64,000 nt of DNA, taken from NCBI RefSeq assembly GCF_014641595.1, contig NZ_BMIA01000002.1, positions 248,001-312,000 on the forward strand, read 5' to 3'. The DNA is from Dyadobacter endophyticus. Lineage in GTDB: Bacteria > Bacteroidota > Bacteroidia > Cytophagales > Spirosomataceae. Shown in pieces: positions 28,459 to 37,244 of the stretch. Position 1 is the first letter of the stretch. Every line of letters starts with the position of its first letter. The notes below the pieces were generated by a model, which made no database searches, was not told the origin of the DNA, and worked only from the letters and a program-made list of their open reading frames with translations. A program made the position numbers and the translations under genes.

Positions 28459-28568
28459 GGAACGCCATCGCGCCGTGCCATTGCGGCAATTCATTGAGGC
28501 AATCCTATTGCGATAAGGCGGCCCATCAGATGAATAAGCAGCAAAAAACTGGTGAAAAGGCGGTGCGC

Positions 28569-28588
28569 TCCGCTAATCGCTTAGCGGA
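28569..28588. terminator. Perfect hairpin, possible terminator
   Basis: TCCGCTAA-TCGC-TTAGCGGA is an 8-bp perfect inverted repeat with a four-base loop. It has no T run, so it could be a weak terminator for the 28021-28458 gene or the decayed gene, or a protein-binding palindrome. Confidence 0.4.
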
Positions 28589-28616
28589 AATAATTACAAA
28601 TAGCACATAGAACAAC

Positions 28617-29013
28617 CTAGGAGAAATTGGGGAGCGAGAGTATTTCGTTCCGCGAACGCTGACGCGAAAAATACACACATCCTAATGCGATCACAGCCAC
28701 ACTGCTCAACAATGCCCGGCGCCCTGCTTTTTCGGGACCATGGGTAGCGACACTACACCATCGCGGTTCGTCACTACCGGTTCGGCTACATACCGGCCGT
28801 AGCGCGGCACAGCGCGATCAGCAAAATTGAGGGCCAGGTCTGCTGGCGCATTTCCCGCCCCTCCATCAGTTTCCCATGCCCTGTGGCGACGATTTCAGGA
28901 GAAAGATCGGCAAGTGCATTGACCGACTTATCGGCCTGGTACCAGTTGTAAGTGAAATATTTAGGCGGCCCGGAAATCACCTTCCGTTCGTTTTTGATTT
29001 TGAGTTTCTGGCG
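28617..29013 (-). pseudogene. Decayed MBL-fold metallo-hydrolase gene (C-terminal part)
   Basis: The minus strand retains the C-terminal third of a metallo-beta-lactamase-fold hydrolase in pieces lying in different frames. Frame one gives VISGPPKYFTYNWYQADKSV then LSPEIVATGHGKLMEGREMR, with the conserved GHG motif. After a frameshift near 28850 comes AVPRYGRYVAEPVVTNRDG. After another near 28720 comes a hydrophobic tail RALLSSVAVIALGCVYFSR up to a stop at 28617. The N-terminal domain with the HxHxDH zinc motif is absent and a stop codon lies just upstream. The gene is clearly non-functional. Confidence 0.78.
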
Positions 29014-29098
29014 TTAAAAATTATGCCATCCGCCTTCCCTGGCATGGATTTGTTTGCCTTTTAATATCTACGATTTCTATTAGCCATTAGCAGACAAA

Positions 29099-29563
29099 AT
29101 GAAGACTATTTATCTTGCCGATGACGACGAAGACGACCGCATGCTGATCCGTCTTGCGGTGCAGGAGGTCATCGCCCCGGTGCGGATCGTCGAGCTGGAC
29201 TCGGGCGACGACCTTATCAAACTTATCGGGAATCAAGGCATATCGGATGACCCCACGGTGATCATCATGGACATGAACATGCCCCGGTTGAGTGGGCTCG
29301 AAACGCTCGGCATCCTGAAACTGAGCGATGCCTCCCGCCATATTCCGGTCGTAATGCTATCGACAACTTCAAACCGCGCGCTGGTGCGCGATGCTTATGA
29401 GCGCGGGGTCAACGCGTTTCTTGAAAAACCGGTGCACGAAGCGGATTTTGTGAAGCTGGCTAAGGCGGTCGATACCTGTTTTATGAATGCGAGCCACGTC
29501 ACCGATGAAACGCCTGCTCACGCTGGATTTGCTCGTAAATATCCATCAGCTCCTGGTGGGTAA
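29099..29563 (+). CDS. Single-domain response regulator (CheY-like)
   Basis: A 154-residue receiver protein with acidic pocket DDDEDD near residue 8-13, phosphorylation site Asp58 in IIMDMNMP, the Thr/Ser region VVMLSTTS and Lys in LEKPV. There is no output domain; the last ~25 residues look disordered. In Bacteroidota such proteins often relay phosphate between hybrid or phytochrome-like kinases. No kinase gene is adjacent; a second receiver gene follows after 82 bases. Confidence 0.88.
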   Translation: MKTIYLADDDEDDRMLIRLAVQEVIAPVRIVELDSGDDLIKLIGNQGISDDPTVIIMDMNMPRLSGLETLGILKLSDASRHIPVVMLSTTSNRALVRDAYERGVNAFLEKPVHEADFVKLAKAVDTCFMNASHVTDETPAHAGFARKYPSAPGG

Positions 29564-29645
29564 AATTTGTCGACATTTTCTCTACTGCCCATGACACGAC
29601 CGGCGAGGAGATGCACGGAAAACAACACACATTCTAACAATTACC

Positions 29646-30116
29646 ATGAGCAAAAAAGAAATTTACCTTGTCGAAGATTCAAGCGACTTTCGCCAACTCC
29701 TAAGGGGGATTTTCACCAAATTCCTGCCTGAATACCACGTCAGATTTTTCCAGGGTGGCCAGGAACTTTATCAGTATATGGTATTCCAATCGGCCGAGCA
29801 GTTCCAGGGCCGACGCCCCGCACTGATTATTCTCGACCTGCAATTGCCTAATATCAATGGGGTTGAACTCCTGAAACTCATCCGGCAGACGCCGGGTAAT
29901 AGCGAAACAGAGTGGAAAACGATCCCGGCTGTGATCCTCAGCGGCAGCACCAGTCAGGACGACATCAACCATTGTTACCAGGCCGGTGCCAATTCATATT
30001 TTGTTAAACCGATTGATTTTGAAGAGCTTCAAACCTTGCTGAAAACGCTGTGCCGCTACTGGATCGACTATAACCGTCTTGCTAAGGCTGGTGTTCCCAA
30101 GCAGATCCTGCGTTAA
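29646..30116 (+). CDS. Single-domain response regulator
   Basis: A 156-residue receiver protein with acidic residues in LVEDSSD (10-14), phosphorylation site Asp64 in IILDLQLP, the Ser in VILSGSTSQDD and Lys in FVKPIDF. A short helical tail follows (LCRYWIDYNRLAK). It lacks an output domain. It probably forms a small phosphorelay unit with the preceding receiver gene on the same strand; both would need a kinase encoded elsewhere. Confidence 0.88.
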   Translation: MSKKEIYLVEDSSDFRQLLRGIFTKFLPEYHVRFFQGGQELYQYMVFQSAEQFQGRRPALIILDLQLPNINGVELLKLIRQTPGNSETEWKTIPAVILSGSTSQDDINHCYQAGANSYFVKPIDFEELQTLLKTLCRYWIDYNRLAKAGVPKQILR

Positions 30117-30214
30117 TTATGTAAGCTTCGGTTCATTTGTTCGGGGTCTGTACAAAAAAATCCACAGTGCCCAAAACGGCACTATGCAGCCTATACCAAC
30201 AACCTTGCCGCTTC

Positions 30215-30652
30215 TTACTCCTCAATTCCTTCTCCCGCGGGTGCCCGATCTGCAAAGTCCTGCAATACTACTTCCCGGTCGGCCAGGTCACGCCGCATGG
30301 TCTCGTCGACTACGAAGCTTATTTTACTTCCAAACAGGCGCTCTCCCGTGTAGAAACGGCTGTCCTGGTAAACATTCTGATCCGAAGGCAGATAGCCGTA
30401 CGCCAGGTTGTAGCGCTCTATAAATGAAACGAGCGCATGGAACATTCGCTCCCACCAGGCAATGTCCTCTTGGGGACTTCCCATTCCGGGGACGTGTGTA
30501 CCCGTATATTTTTGCTTGGTAATGTGAACCCGGTACACATAGAGCCGGCCGGACTCTATGTGAAGCATTTTAAAGCGTCCCGAAAAACCGGCGGGCACGC
30601 CGTCCAATGCAACTTTCGTTGAAAAAACCAAAGTTTTAATCGTCTCTGACAT
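30215..30652 (-). CDS. Hypothetical protein
   Basis: A soluble protein of 145 residues starting MSETIKTLVFSTKVALDGVP; the frame is open back to 30718 but the extra residues look non-coding. It contains GRFKMLHIESGRLYVYRVHI, EDIAWWERMFHALVSFIERYNLAYGYLPS and an acidic tail. No family is recognised. It lies opposite the response regulators and before the YciE/catalase genes, so a stress role is possible but unproven. Confidence 0.55.
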   Translation of the reverse strand: MSETIKTLVFSTKVALDGVPAGFSGRFKMLHIESGRLYVYRVHITKQKYTGTHVPGMGSPQEDIAWWERMFHALVSFIERYNLAYGYLPSDQNVYQDSRFYTGERLFGSKISFVVDETMRRDLADREVVLQDFADRAPAGEGIEE

Positions 30653-30787
30653 CGCATTATTGTGGTAGTTGGTGAGGTTGTGCAATAACGCCGCCCTCTG
30701 AAACCGATGCGACAGCAACTTGTATACCAGTCTTAAATGCGCTGGAACATGTTTTGCTGAAATGCTCCGATTTTAAACCATGTAACT

Positions 30788-31339
30788 ATGAAAGAGCAAA
30801 CAAACTCAGAACCTAAATTCAAGACAAAAACCTCGACTACCGCTGAACCGGCCCTATATGAATTATTTCTGGACTGCCTCCGGGATATTTACTGGGCTGA
30901 AAACCACCTGGTGAAAACCCTACCCAAAATGAGCCAGGCCGCCAGCTCGAAACAGCTGGTGGGTGCGATTGAACAGCACCTTGCCGAAACAGTGGGACAC
31001 GTGTCGCGTATTGAGCAGATTTTCGGGCTTTTGGAACAGAAAACCATTGCCAAGAAATGCGACGCGATGGAAGGGCTTACCAAAGAAGGGGAAGGGGTGA
31101 TCGAAGGTACCGATGCCGGTACTGCCACGCGGGATGTGGGCATAATCCTTTCATCACAAAAAGTTGAGCATTATGAAATTGCCTCCTACCTGGGCCTGAT
31201 ACAGCTCGCAACCACCCTCGGATTAGAAGAAGTGGCTGATATCCTGGCACAAACCCTTGCAGAAGAGCAGGCTAGCGACGAGCTGCTGGCTTCGATCGCG
31301 GAAAATGACATTGCATACCAGGCTTCGCAGGAAGCTTAA
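30788..31339 (+). CDS. YciE/YciF-type ferritin-like protein (DUF892)
   Basis: A 183-residue four-helix-bundle protein. It carries YELFLDCLRDIYWAENHLVKTLPKM, QHLAETVGHVSRIEQIFGLL and VEHYEIASYLGLIQLATTLG, whose Glu and His residues form the di-iron site expected for this ferritin-like family. Members are induced under osmotic and oxidative stress. The gene is 17 bases upstream of the catalase gene on the same strand, so both are likely made together and may handle iron and peroxide jointly. Confidence 0.9.
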   Translation: MKEQTNSEPKFKTKTSTTAEPALYELFLDCLRDIYWAENHLVKTLPKMSQAASSKQLVGAIEQHLAETVGHVSRIEQIFGLLEQKTIAKKCDAMEGLTKEGEGVIEGTDAGTATRDVGIILSSQKVEHYEIASYLGLIQLATTLGLEEVADILAQTLAEEQASDELLASIAENDIAYQASQEA

Positions 31340-31356
31340 TTTAACCATCAACAACT

Positions 31357-33549
31357 ATGGCGAAAAGAAAAGCGCAACAAAATCCGGAAGTTGACCAGCC
31401 GGAAAACGACAAGGTCAGGAGCCTTGCCCAGCATATGGAAGATTCCACAGGCGAGCTGATGAATACCAATACGGGCGTCCGTGTCAACGACGACCAGAAT
31501 TCCCTTAAAGCAGGCGACCGTGGCGCTTCCCTGCTCGAAGATTTCATTCTCCGCGAAAAAATAACCCATTTCGACCACGAGCGGATACCCGAGCGGGTAG
31601 TACACGCACGTGGCTCGGGCGCGCACGGGGTTTTCAAACTCTATGAACCGCTCGCGCAATATACCAAAGCGCAATTTCTCAACGATGCCTCCATTGAAAC
31701 ACCGGTTTTTGTCCGGTTTTCAACCGTTGCGGGGTCGAGGGGCTCTACTGACCTCGCCCGCGATGTGCGGGGGTTCGCTGTTAAATTTTATACACAGGAA
31801 GGCAATTTCGACCTCGTCGGGAACAACATGCCAGTGTTCTTCATCCAGGATGCCATCAAGTTCCCCGACCTTGTACATGCCGTAAAGCCCGAACCCGACA
31901 ACGAGATCCCGCAGGCCGCCTCCGCGCACGACACTTTCTGGGATTTCATATCGGTTATGCCCGAGTCGGCTCACATGATCATGTGGTTAATGAGCGACCG
32001 AGCCATTCCGCGCAGCTACCGCATGATGGAGGGTTTCGGTGTTCACACATTCAGGCTCATTAATGCGGAGGGGGTGAGTCATTTTATAAAATTCCATTGG
32101 AAACCGTTACTGGGAGTCCACTCGGTGGCATGGGACGAGGCTCAGAATATTTCGGGTAAAGACCCCGACTTCCACCGCCGCGACCTTTGGGACGCGATCG
32201 AGCGTGGTAACTTTCCTGAATGGGAGCTGGGCTTGCAGATTGTGCCGGAAGAAGACGAATTTAAATTTGAATTCGATCTGCTTGATCCCACGAAAATCAT
32301 CCCCGAAGAGCTCGTTCCGGTTGTCAGGATCGGAAAAATGACGCTCAACCGTAATCCCGAGAACTTCTTCGCCGAAACCGAACAGTCGGCCTTCCATATC
32401 GGACATGTGGTACCGGGTATTGATTTTACCAATGACCCATTGCTGCAAGGCAGGCTGTTTTCCTACACCGATACCCAGCTGATCCGCCTCGGTGGGCCCA
32501 ACTTTCAGGAAATCCCTATTAACCGGCCTATTGTTCCCGTTCACAACAACCAGCGCGACGGCTATATGCGCCAGACGATCAACCGCGGCAAGGTCAGCTA
32601 CGGGCCCAACTCCCTGGGTGATAACTATCCGTTGCAGGCCAAAGCGTCGGAAGGCGGGTTTACTTCCTACCCCGAAAGGATCGATGCGAGGAAAATAAGG
32701 GCACGGAGCAAAAGCTTCCTGGATCATTTCAGTCAGGCAAAACTGTTCTTCAACAGCCAGTCTGACCCGGAAAAGAACCATATAATTGAAGCATTCAGCT
32801 TTGAATTAGGTAAAGTGCAGTCTAACGATGTACGCCGCCGGATGCTCGGTATTCTTTCAATGGTTGACAAAAGCCTGGCAGCGGCAGTAGCATTTGCACT
32901 TCGGCTTTCCGTTCCCGAAGATCCAGAGCTCCCTATGAACCGCAGCATTCCCGCCGACGCCGACCCGGCCGATTACGACCCTATTATTGTCGAAGGCTCG
33001 CTCACTGCCTCATCCGCGTTGAGTATGGCTAACAGCCCGAAAGACAGCATTAAAACACGGAAAATAGCATTTCTGGCGGCTGATGGCGTGGATAGCAATT
33101 CCCTTAATTCAGTAAAAACGGCCTTGGAAGCAGAAGGCGCTATTGTGGAAGTGATCGCCCCAAGGCTGAATTACATCTTGTCCACAACCGATGAGGAAAT
33201 CCATGTGCACCACAGCTTCCTCACGGCTGCGTCCGTGCTTTATGACGCAGTGTATGTGCCGGGAGGCACCAATAGTGTGGCAACCGTAGAGGCCGATGCG
33301 GACGCCGTCCATTTCCTGAACGAGGCATTCAAGCATTGCAAGGCCATTGCGGCGGATGCCGGCGCAATGCAGGTAATCGAATCGACCTACTTCGCCAGAA
33401 AAATTCCGGCGGATTTCTCGGACGATTCGGTGCTGTTGGACGGCATCGTCATCAGCGATGATACGGCTAAACTCGCAAAGCAATTTATCACCGCTATTGC
33501 CCAACACAGGTTCTGGGAGCGGGAGAAACCCAGAAAAATCCCTGCATAA
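31357..33549 (+). CDS. katE: Large-subunit catalase HPII type with DJ-1/PfpI domain
   Basis: A 730-residue cytoplasmic haem catalase that disproportionates H2O2. Catalytic His83 lies in RVVHARGSGAHG, the distal Asn in LVGNNMPVFF, and the proximal haem-ligand Tyr370 in RLFSYTDTQ. After about residue 560 comes a DJ-1/PfpI-like flavodoxin-fold domain (RKIAFLAADGVDSNSLNSVK ... YDAVYVPGGTNSV), as in the clade 2 enzyme KatE of E. coli. Length matches that family (about 700-750). A hairpin terminator follows directly and an ankyrin gene converges on it. Confidence 0.96.
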   Translation: MAKRKAQQNPEVDQPENDKVRSLAQHMEDSTGELMNTNTGVRVNDDQNSLKAGDRGASLLEDFILREKITHFDHERIPERVVHARGSGAHGVFKLYEPLAQYTKAQFLNDASIETPVFVRFSTVAGSRGSTDLARDVRGFAVKFYTQEGNFDLVGNNMPVFFIQDAIKFPDLVHAVKPEPDNEIPQAASAHDTFWDFISVMPESAHMIMWLMSDRAIPRSYRMMEGFGVHTFRLINAEGVSHFIKFHWKPLLGVHSVAWDEAQNISGKDPDFHRRDLWDAIERGNFPEWELGLQIVPEEDEFKFEFDLLDPTKIIPEELVPVVRIGKMTLNRNPENFFAETEQSAFHIGHVVPGIDFTNDPLLQGRLFSYTDTQLIRLGGPNFQEIPINRPIVPVHNNQRDGYMRQTINRGKVSYGPNSLGDNYPLQAKASEGGFTSYPERIDARKIRARSKSFLDHFSQAKLFFNSQSDPEKNHIIEAFSFELGKVQSNDVRRRMLGILSMVDKSLAAAVAFALRLSVPEDPELPMNRSIPADADPADYDPIIVEGSLTASSALSMANSPKDSIKTRKIAFLAADGVDSNSLNSVKTALEAEGAIVEVIAPRLNYILSTTDEEIHVHHSFLTAASVLYDAVYVPGGTNSVATVEADADAVHFLNEAFKHCKAIAADAGAMQVIESTYFARKIPADFSDDSVLLDGIVISDDTAKLAKQFITAIAQHRFWEREKPRKIPA

Positions 33550-33572
33550 AGGAGCTTGGAATCAAATCAGTT

Positions 33573-33603
33573 TGCCGTCGGTTCAAACCGACGGCATTTT
33601 TTT
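33573..33603. terminator. Terminator between katE and the ankyrin gene
   Basis: An 11-bp perfect stem (33573-33583 with 33586-33596) with a tight loop and seven T on the plus strand. It ends katE; with the A-rich stretch missing on the other side it serves mainly the plus strand. Confidence 0.88.
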
Positions 33604-34078
33604 ATGCAAGTAAGGTGATGGCTTCCTGGTTGCCTTGTTGCATCGCCAGGTCGAATGCGGATTGGCCCCTGACATCCAGAACACCAGCATCCGCTCCGCT
33701 TTCGAGCAGCAATTTCACCAATTCATTACGGCCAAACATCGTAGCGAACATCAGTGCCGTGCCGCCGTTACCGTGCTGGCTGTTCAGGTTTGCGCCATGG
33801 CGGATCAACAGGGACGCCACGTCCGGAAGTCCTTTGAATGCGGCGCCCATCAATGCGGTGTTTCCGCCATTATCTCCCGCGTTCACATCCGCACCCGATT
33901 CCAGCAGGAGCTCCGCGGCTTCCGGGCGGTTGTTATAACATGCTATCAGCAATGGCGTAAAGCCCTTTTCATCCCGCACATTTACGTCGACACCCCGGCT
34001 AAGCAGCTCACGGATCACTTCCAGGTTCCCTACCCGCGCCGCATGTATCAATACATTTGTGTAGTCTTCCATTATCAA
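33602..34078 (-). CDS. Ankyrin-repeat protein
   Basis: A 158-residue protein made almost wholly of ankyrin repeats: GNLEVIRELLSRGVDVNVRDEKGFTPLL, NRPEAAELLLESGADVNAGDNGGNTALM, GLPDVASLLIRHGANLNSQHGNGGTALM and GRNELVKLLLESGADAGVLDVRGQSAFD. No signal peptide is seen, so it is probably cytoplasmic and mediates protein contacts. It converges on katE. In Pseudomonas the ankyrin protein AnkB is needed for full activity of catalase KatB, so a functional link is an attractive inference. Confidence 0.9.
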   Translation of the reverse strand: MIMEDYTNVLIHAARVGNLEVIRELLSRGVDVNVRDEKGFTPLLIACYNNRPEAAELLLESGADVNAGDNGGNTALMGAAFKGLPDVASLLIRHGANLNSQHGNGGTALMFATMFGRNELVKLLLESGADAGVLDVRGQSAFDLAMQQGNQEAITLLA

Positions 34079-34256
34079 CTGGTTTTGGTTTCAATGCGCT
34101 TGCTACGGATCTAAATCTATACCAGCGATGAAGTCAGGATATTTCGAAGCGCGGGCTCTGCCGTTTTTTCGCTGGATGGGGGCGTAAATTCCACAAGCAT
34201 TTTCAGGATAAGGGAAATGAACGGGAAACAGAAAAAGCAAGCCTCCCGTAAGATTG

Positions 34257-34586
34257 TCAATGTTCCGAAACCATTTTCAACCCGGCGATGGAGAGGATTA
34301 ATGAGGAAATAAAAAATATCCGCCAGAAGCTGACCGGATCTTTAAATACCAATATACCCACAAGCACAGTTCCCACGGCGCCGATACCCGTCCAAACCGC
34401 ATAAGCAGTACCGATCGGAAGCGTTTGGGTCGCTTTGAGCAGCAACGCCATGCTCACAGTCATGGAAATGAGAAATCCTGTAAACCATAAATACATTTCG
34501 TTTCCGCTTGTTTCACGGACTTTTCCTAAACAAGAGGCGAATACGACCTCGAACAGGCCTGCAACGATCAAAATAATCCAGTTCAT
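34257..34586 (-). CDS. Small multidrug resistance (SMR) transporter, SugE/Gdx-like
   Basis: A 109-residue, four-helix membrane protein: MNWIILIVAGLFEVVFASCLG has the essential membrane-embedded Glu13, and GTAYAVWTGIGAVGTVLVGILVFKDP is the SMR signature. SugE/Gdx members export guanidinium or quaternary ammonium ions by proton exchange. The ORF is open further upstream, but that part would overlap the Crp/Fnr gene; the ATG at 34586 starts exactly at the family start. It is the last gene of an operon with a Crp/Fnr regulator and a DUF4180 protein. Confidence 0.9.
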   Translation of the reverse strand: MNWIILIVAGLFEVVFASCLGKVRETSGNEMYLWFTGFLISMTVSMALLLKATQTLPIGTAYAVWTGIGAVGTVLVGILVFKDPVSFWRIFFISSLILSIAGLKMVSEH

Positions 34587-34659
34587 AACATTTTGTTTTT
34601 TTAACAAAGGTCCCGCTCCGGATCGACAAAAAATTTTACAAATGATAAAAAACAAACCT

Positions 34660-35226
34660 TTACCTGATATCCGCACGGATCCGGCTAAGGCTGACCTGCG
34701 TGATCCCCAGGAAGGAGGCGATATGGCACAATTGCACGCGGTGAAGCAAATCGGGGGTGGCCGACATTAAATCGAGATACCTTTCCTGTGCTGTTTTGAA
34801 CTGCATGGAAATGAGCCGCTCCTCGGTTTTGATCAGCTCCTGCCCTATCAGCTTGCGGCCCCAGTTGGCAATGTGAATATCGTTCGCGAAAAGTTCTTCC
34901 AGGTCCTGCGCTCTCATCTGGTAGAGCTCGCAGGCTTCCAGCGTTTCGATGTGCTCGTAACCCGGCTGTCCCGAAACGTAGCTTTTCATCGAAACCACCA
35001 CATCGCCTTCTTTTCCAAACCAGAACGTGACATCGCCACGGTCCGCGTCCGAATATGCGCGAACAATGCCGCTGCGGATGAAATAGAGCATCTTTTCGAC
35101 CCTGCCTGTGCGCATGAGCATATGACCTTTGGGATACCGGACTTCGGAGATGCGTGCTTTCAAAGCCTCTCTCGACTGCGGCGGTAGCGGGTGGAAGTGT
35201 TCCAGGATTTCATCTATTTCCATCAC
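34660..35226 (-). CDS. Crp/Fnr-family transcriptional regulator
   Basis: A 188-residue protein with an N-terminal cyclic-nucleotide-binding-like beta barrel (GHMLMRTGRVEKMLYFIRSGIVRAY ... GDVTFWFGKEGDVVVS) and a short C-terminal helical region ending HIASFLGITQVSLSRIRADIR, the recognition helix of this class. Many Bacteroidota members are of this short type and their ligand is unknown. Lack of an N-terminal Cys cluster argues against an Fe-S sensor. It starts 3 bases after the DUF4180 gene and precedes the SMR gene by 73 bases, which it may control. Confidence 0.9.
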   Translation of the reverse strand: MMEIDEILEHFHPLPPQSREALKARISEVRYPKGHMLMRTGRVEKMLYFIRSGIVRAYSDADRGDVTFWFGKEGDVVVSMKSYVSGQPGYEHIETLEACELYQMRAQDLEELFANDIHIANWGRKLIGQELIKTEERLISMQFKTAQERYLDLMSATPDLLHRVQLCHIASFLGITQVSLSRIRADIR

Positions 35227-35229
35227 GCA

Positions 35230-35589
35230 TCATATTGATAGTTTCGCGACAGCTTCCTCTACCGAAGACAAAAAGTTGATTTGCCTTCCTTTATTGCTTT
35301 CAAAAATGAAATCGCGGAGGCTTTTGCTTTCATAGCGGGCAAAATCACCTACAATGGCGAGCCGGACGCGGTATGTGGCAAATTTTTGTAAAATTTCGCC
35401 CGCCATACCGGTTTTGAGATCGAAGAAGTCCGGCGTGATGTTGGGTTCGTGCAGGATCATCTCACCGTAGCCCTGGTAATACAAGTCTACCATTAGTTGC
35501 AGGCTGTCGTCGGGTGTGCGGATGAGAACTTTTTCAGAAGTGACCTCTGCAATCGTAGTTCCGTTCTGTTGATGGAGTTGAATATTCAT
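35230..35589 (-). CDS. DUF4180-domain protein
   Basis: A 119-residue soluble protein with the DUF4180 pattern: VDLYYQGYGEMILHEPNITPDFFDLKTGMAGEILQKFATYRVRLAIVGDF and SLRDFIFESNKGRQINFLSSVEEA. The fold recalls STAS-like domains, with a helix after a parallel strand, but the biochemical role is unknown. It is the first gene of the operon with the Crp/Fnr regulator and the SMR exporter. Confidence 0.85.
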   Translation of the reverse strand: MNIQLHQQNGTTIAEVTSEKVLIRTPDDSLQLMVDLYYQGYGEMILHEPNITPDFFDLKTGMAGEILQKFATYRVRLAIVGDFARYESKSLRDFIFESNKGRQINFLSSVEEAVAKLSI

Positions 35590-36032
35590 AACGAAAATAT
35601 AGCCATGCGGTTTATACGTGGCGGTGTGCTAAGATAGTCAAAAAGCACTCCGTGAGGCATATTTAGCAATTGAACTTTTTCTACATTGAAAAATATTTAT
35701 TCTATTCGTCGTTTTGTTTTAAAGCGATGAATAATACAAGTAGCGCTTACAATCAGCATTGGCTCGCTGCTCTGTATCTGATGCACCGAAGGCATTATTA
35801 CCATACAATCGGCCATTAATTGCGGCCTCAATCTCAGGACAACCCACAGCCCCAAATCCACACCGCGGGGGCTTCGCGACAACCTCTCCGATACATTAAA
35901 ACTATTTTTACAAACTAGACCGAATAGTATTTTTACGGCACTGGCCGGGCTAATTTGCAAAACAAATCAGCGGTTGTTTAGCACGAAATTTATCATTAAT
36001 ATTCGAATTACACCCCCCGCTAATAATGATTC
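35590..36032. other. Intergenic region before the kinase gene
   Basis: About 440 bases. An 87-codon minus-strand ORF (35697-35960) has no recognisable features and is not accepted as a gene. The 130 bases before 36033 are AT-rich and probably carry the promoter of the kinase gene, but no clear TAnnTTTG site was found. Confidence 0.5.
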
Positions 36033-37244
36033 ATGACCCTCGAAGATGCAAACCTGCAAGCAATTTCAAATGACCGTATTCCGCTTTGCCGTACGGGCAC
36101 GGGACCGCTGAAAGCAAACCAGGCAGGGCTGGCCGAGCAGGTGCAGGAGTTTTTCCGGGGACTATTCAACAAATCTGAATGGCCTGCCCGCTGGTACTGC
36201 GGTTCCTGGTCGGATTTTCACGGCTGGCTTTACATTATCTCGGACATTCTCATCTGGACAGCCTATTTCCTGATACCTATTTTCCTTATCCGGTTCATTC
36301 AGAGCCGAAAAGATTTCCCTTTCCCAAAAACGATCTGGCTTTTCGTCGCATTCATCCTCTTGTGCGGCACCACGCATTTGATCGACGCACTCATATTCTG
36401 GCTGCCCGTGTACCGTGTCAGCGCGTTGGTCAGGTTCGGCACGGCCATCATATCGCTGATAACCGTTTATTATTTATTCAAAATATTTCCCAATGTGCTG
36501 TTACTAAGGTCTGTGTCTGATCTGCAACGGGAAATAGACGAGCGGACTTCGGTGGAAGAAAAGATGGCACAGAAGAATAGTCAACTGCAAAGTTTTACCC
36601 ACATTTTGTCCCATAATCTGCGCAACCATTCAAGCAATATTGCGCTGCTCGCGGATTTTGTCGATGAATCCACGCTTACCAAAGACAATGAGGAGCTGTT
36701 CCAGAAGATCAAAATCGTGTCGAAACACCTGAATGGAACGCTCGACGATCTTTCGCAAGTGATCAAAATCCGCGATAACCATCTGGAAGGCGAATTATTG
36801 AATATCAGAGAGGTTACCCAGCAGGTGCTGGGTGTGCTCGACGAGAGCCTTCACGCGAGTCAGGCGCAGATCGAGATGGACTTTCAGGAAACGGAGATTA
36901 CATTCCCGCACATTTACCTGGAAAGCATTCTGATGAACCTGATATCCAACGGTATTAAATACAAGAAAGATGGTGAGCACCCGGTAATCAAACTTCGGTT
37001 CTACCGCGATGAAAGGGGTTTTAAAACACTGGAATATAGCGATGAGGGTAAGGGTATTGACCTGACCCTGCATGCCGACAAGGTTTTCGGCTTATACAAA
37101 ACTTTCCATAAACACGAAGATGCTCATGGAGTTGGCTTGTTTTTAATTAAAAATCAAATAGAAGCCCAGGGCGGAGACATTCAGGTTTTCAGTGAGGTCG
37201 ACGCGGGAATTACATTTAAAATTACTTTCAACGAAAATGCTTGA
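36033..37244 (+). CDS. Histidine kinase with ethylene-receptor-like membrane domain
   Basis: A 403-residue kinase. After a soluble N-terminus, three or four membrane helices (about 65-158) resemble the ethylene-binding domain of plant ETR1: DILIWTAYFLIPIFLIRFI, a loop FPFP, then FVAFILLCGTTHLIDAL and a third helix ending in LLFKIFPNVLLL-type sequence. Asp71, Tyr78, Cys111 and His115 correspond to ETR1 Asp25, Tyr32, Cys65 and His69, the last two being the Cu(I) ligands. A coiled coil leads to the H box SHNLRNH (His194) and an ATPase domain with NLISNGIKYK and GVGLFLIKNQI. The kinase output and the ligand are inferred. The response regulator gene overlaps its end by 8 bases. Confidence 0.88.
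   Translation: MTLEDANLQAISNDRIPLCRTGTGPLKANQAGLAEQVQEFFRGLFNKSEWPARWYCGSWSDFHGWLYIISDILIWTAYFLIPIFLIRFIQSRKDFPFPKTIWLFVAFILLCGTTHLIDALIFWLPVYRVSALVRFGTAIISLITVYYLFKIFPNVLLLRSVSDLQREIDERTSVEEKMAQKNSQLQSFTHILSHNLRNHSSNIALLADFVDESTLTKDNEELFQKIKIVSKHLNGTLDDLSQVIKIRDNHLEGELLNIREVTQQVLGVLDESLHASQAQIEMDFQETEITFPHIYLESILMNLISNGIKYKKDGEHPVIKLRFYRDERGFKTLEYSDEGKGIDLTLHADKVFGLYKTFHKHEDAHGVGLFLIKNQIEAQGGDIQVFSEVDAGITFKITFNENA

Noticed and set aside
35697..35960. 87-codon ORF on the minus strand
   Set aside because: No domain, no neighbours in operon, unusual composition. It may be a remnant, but nothing supports a gene.
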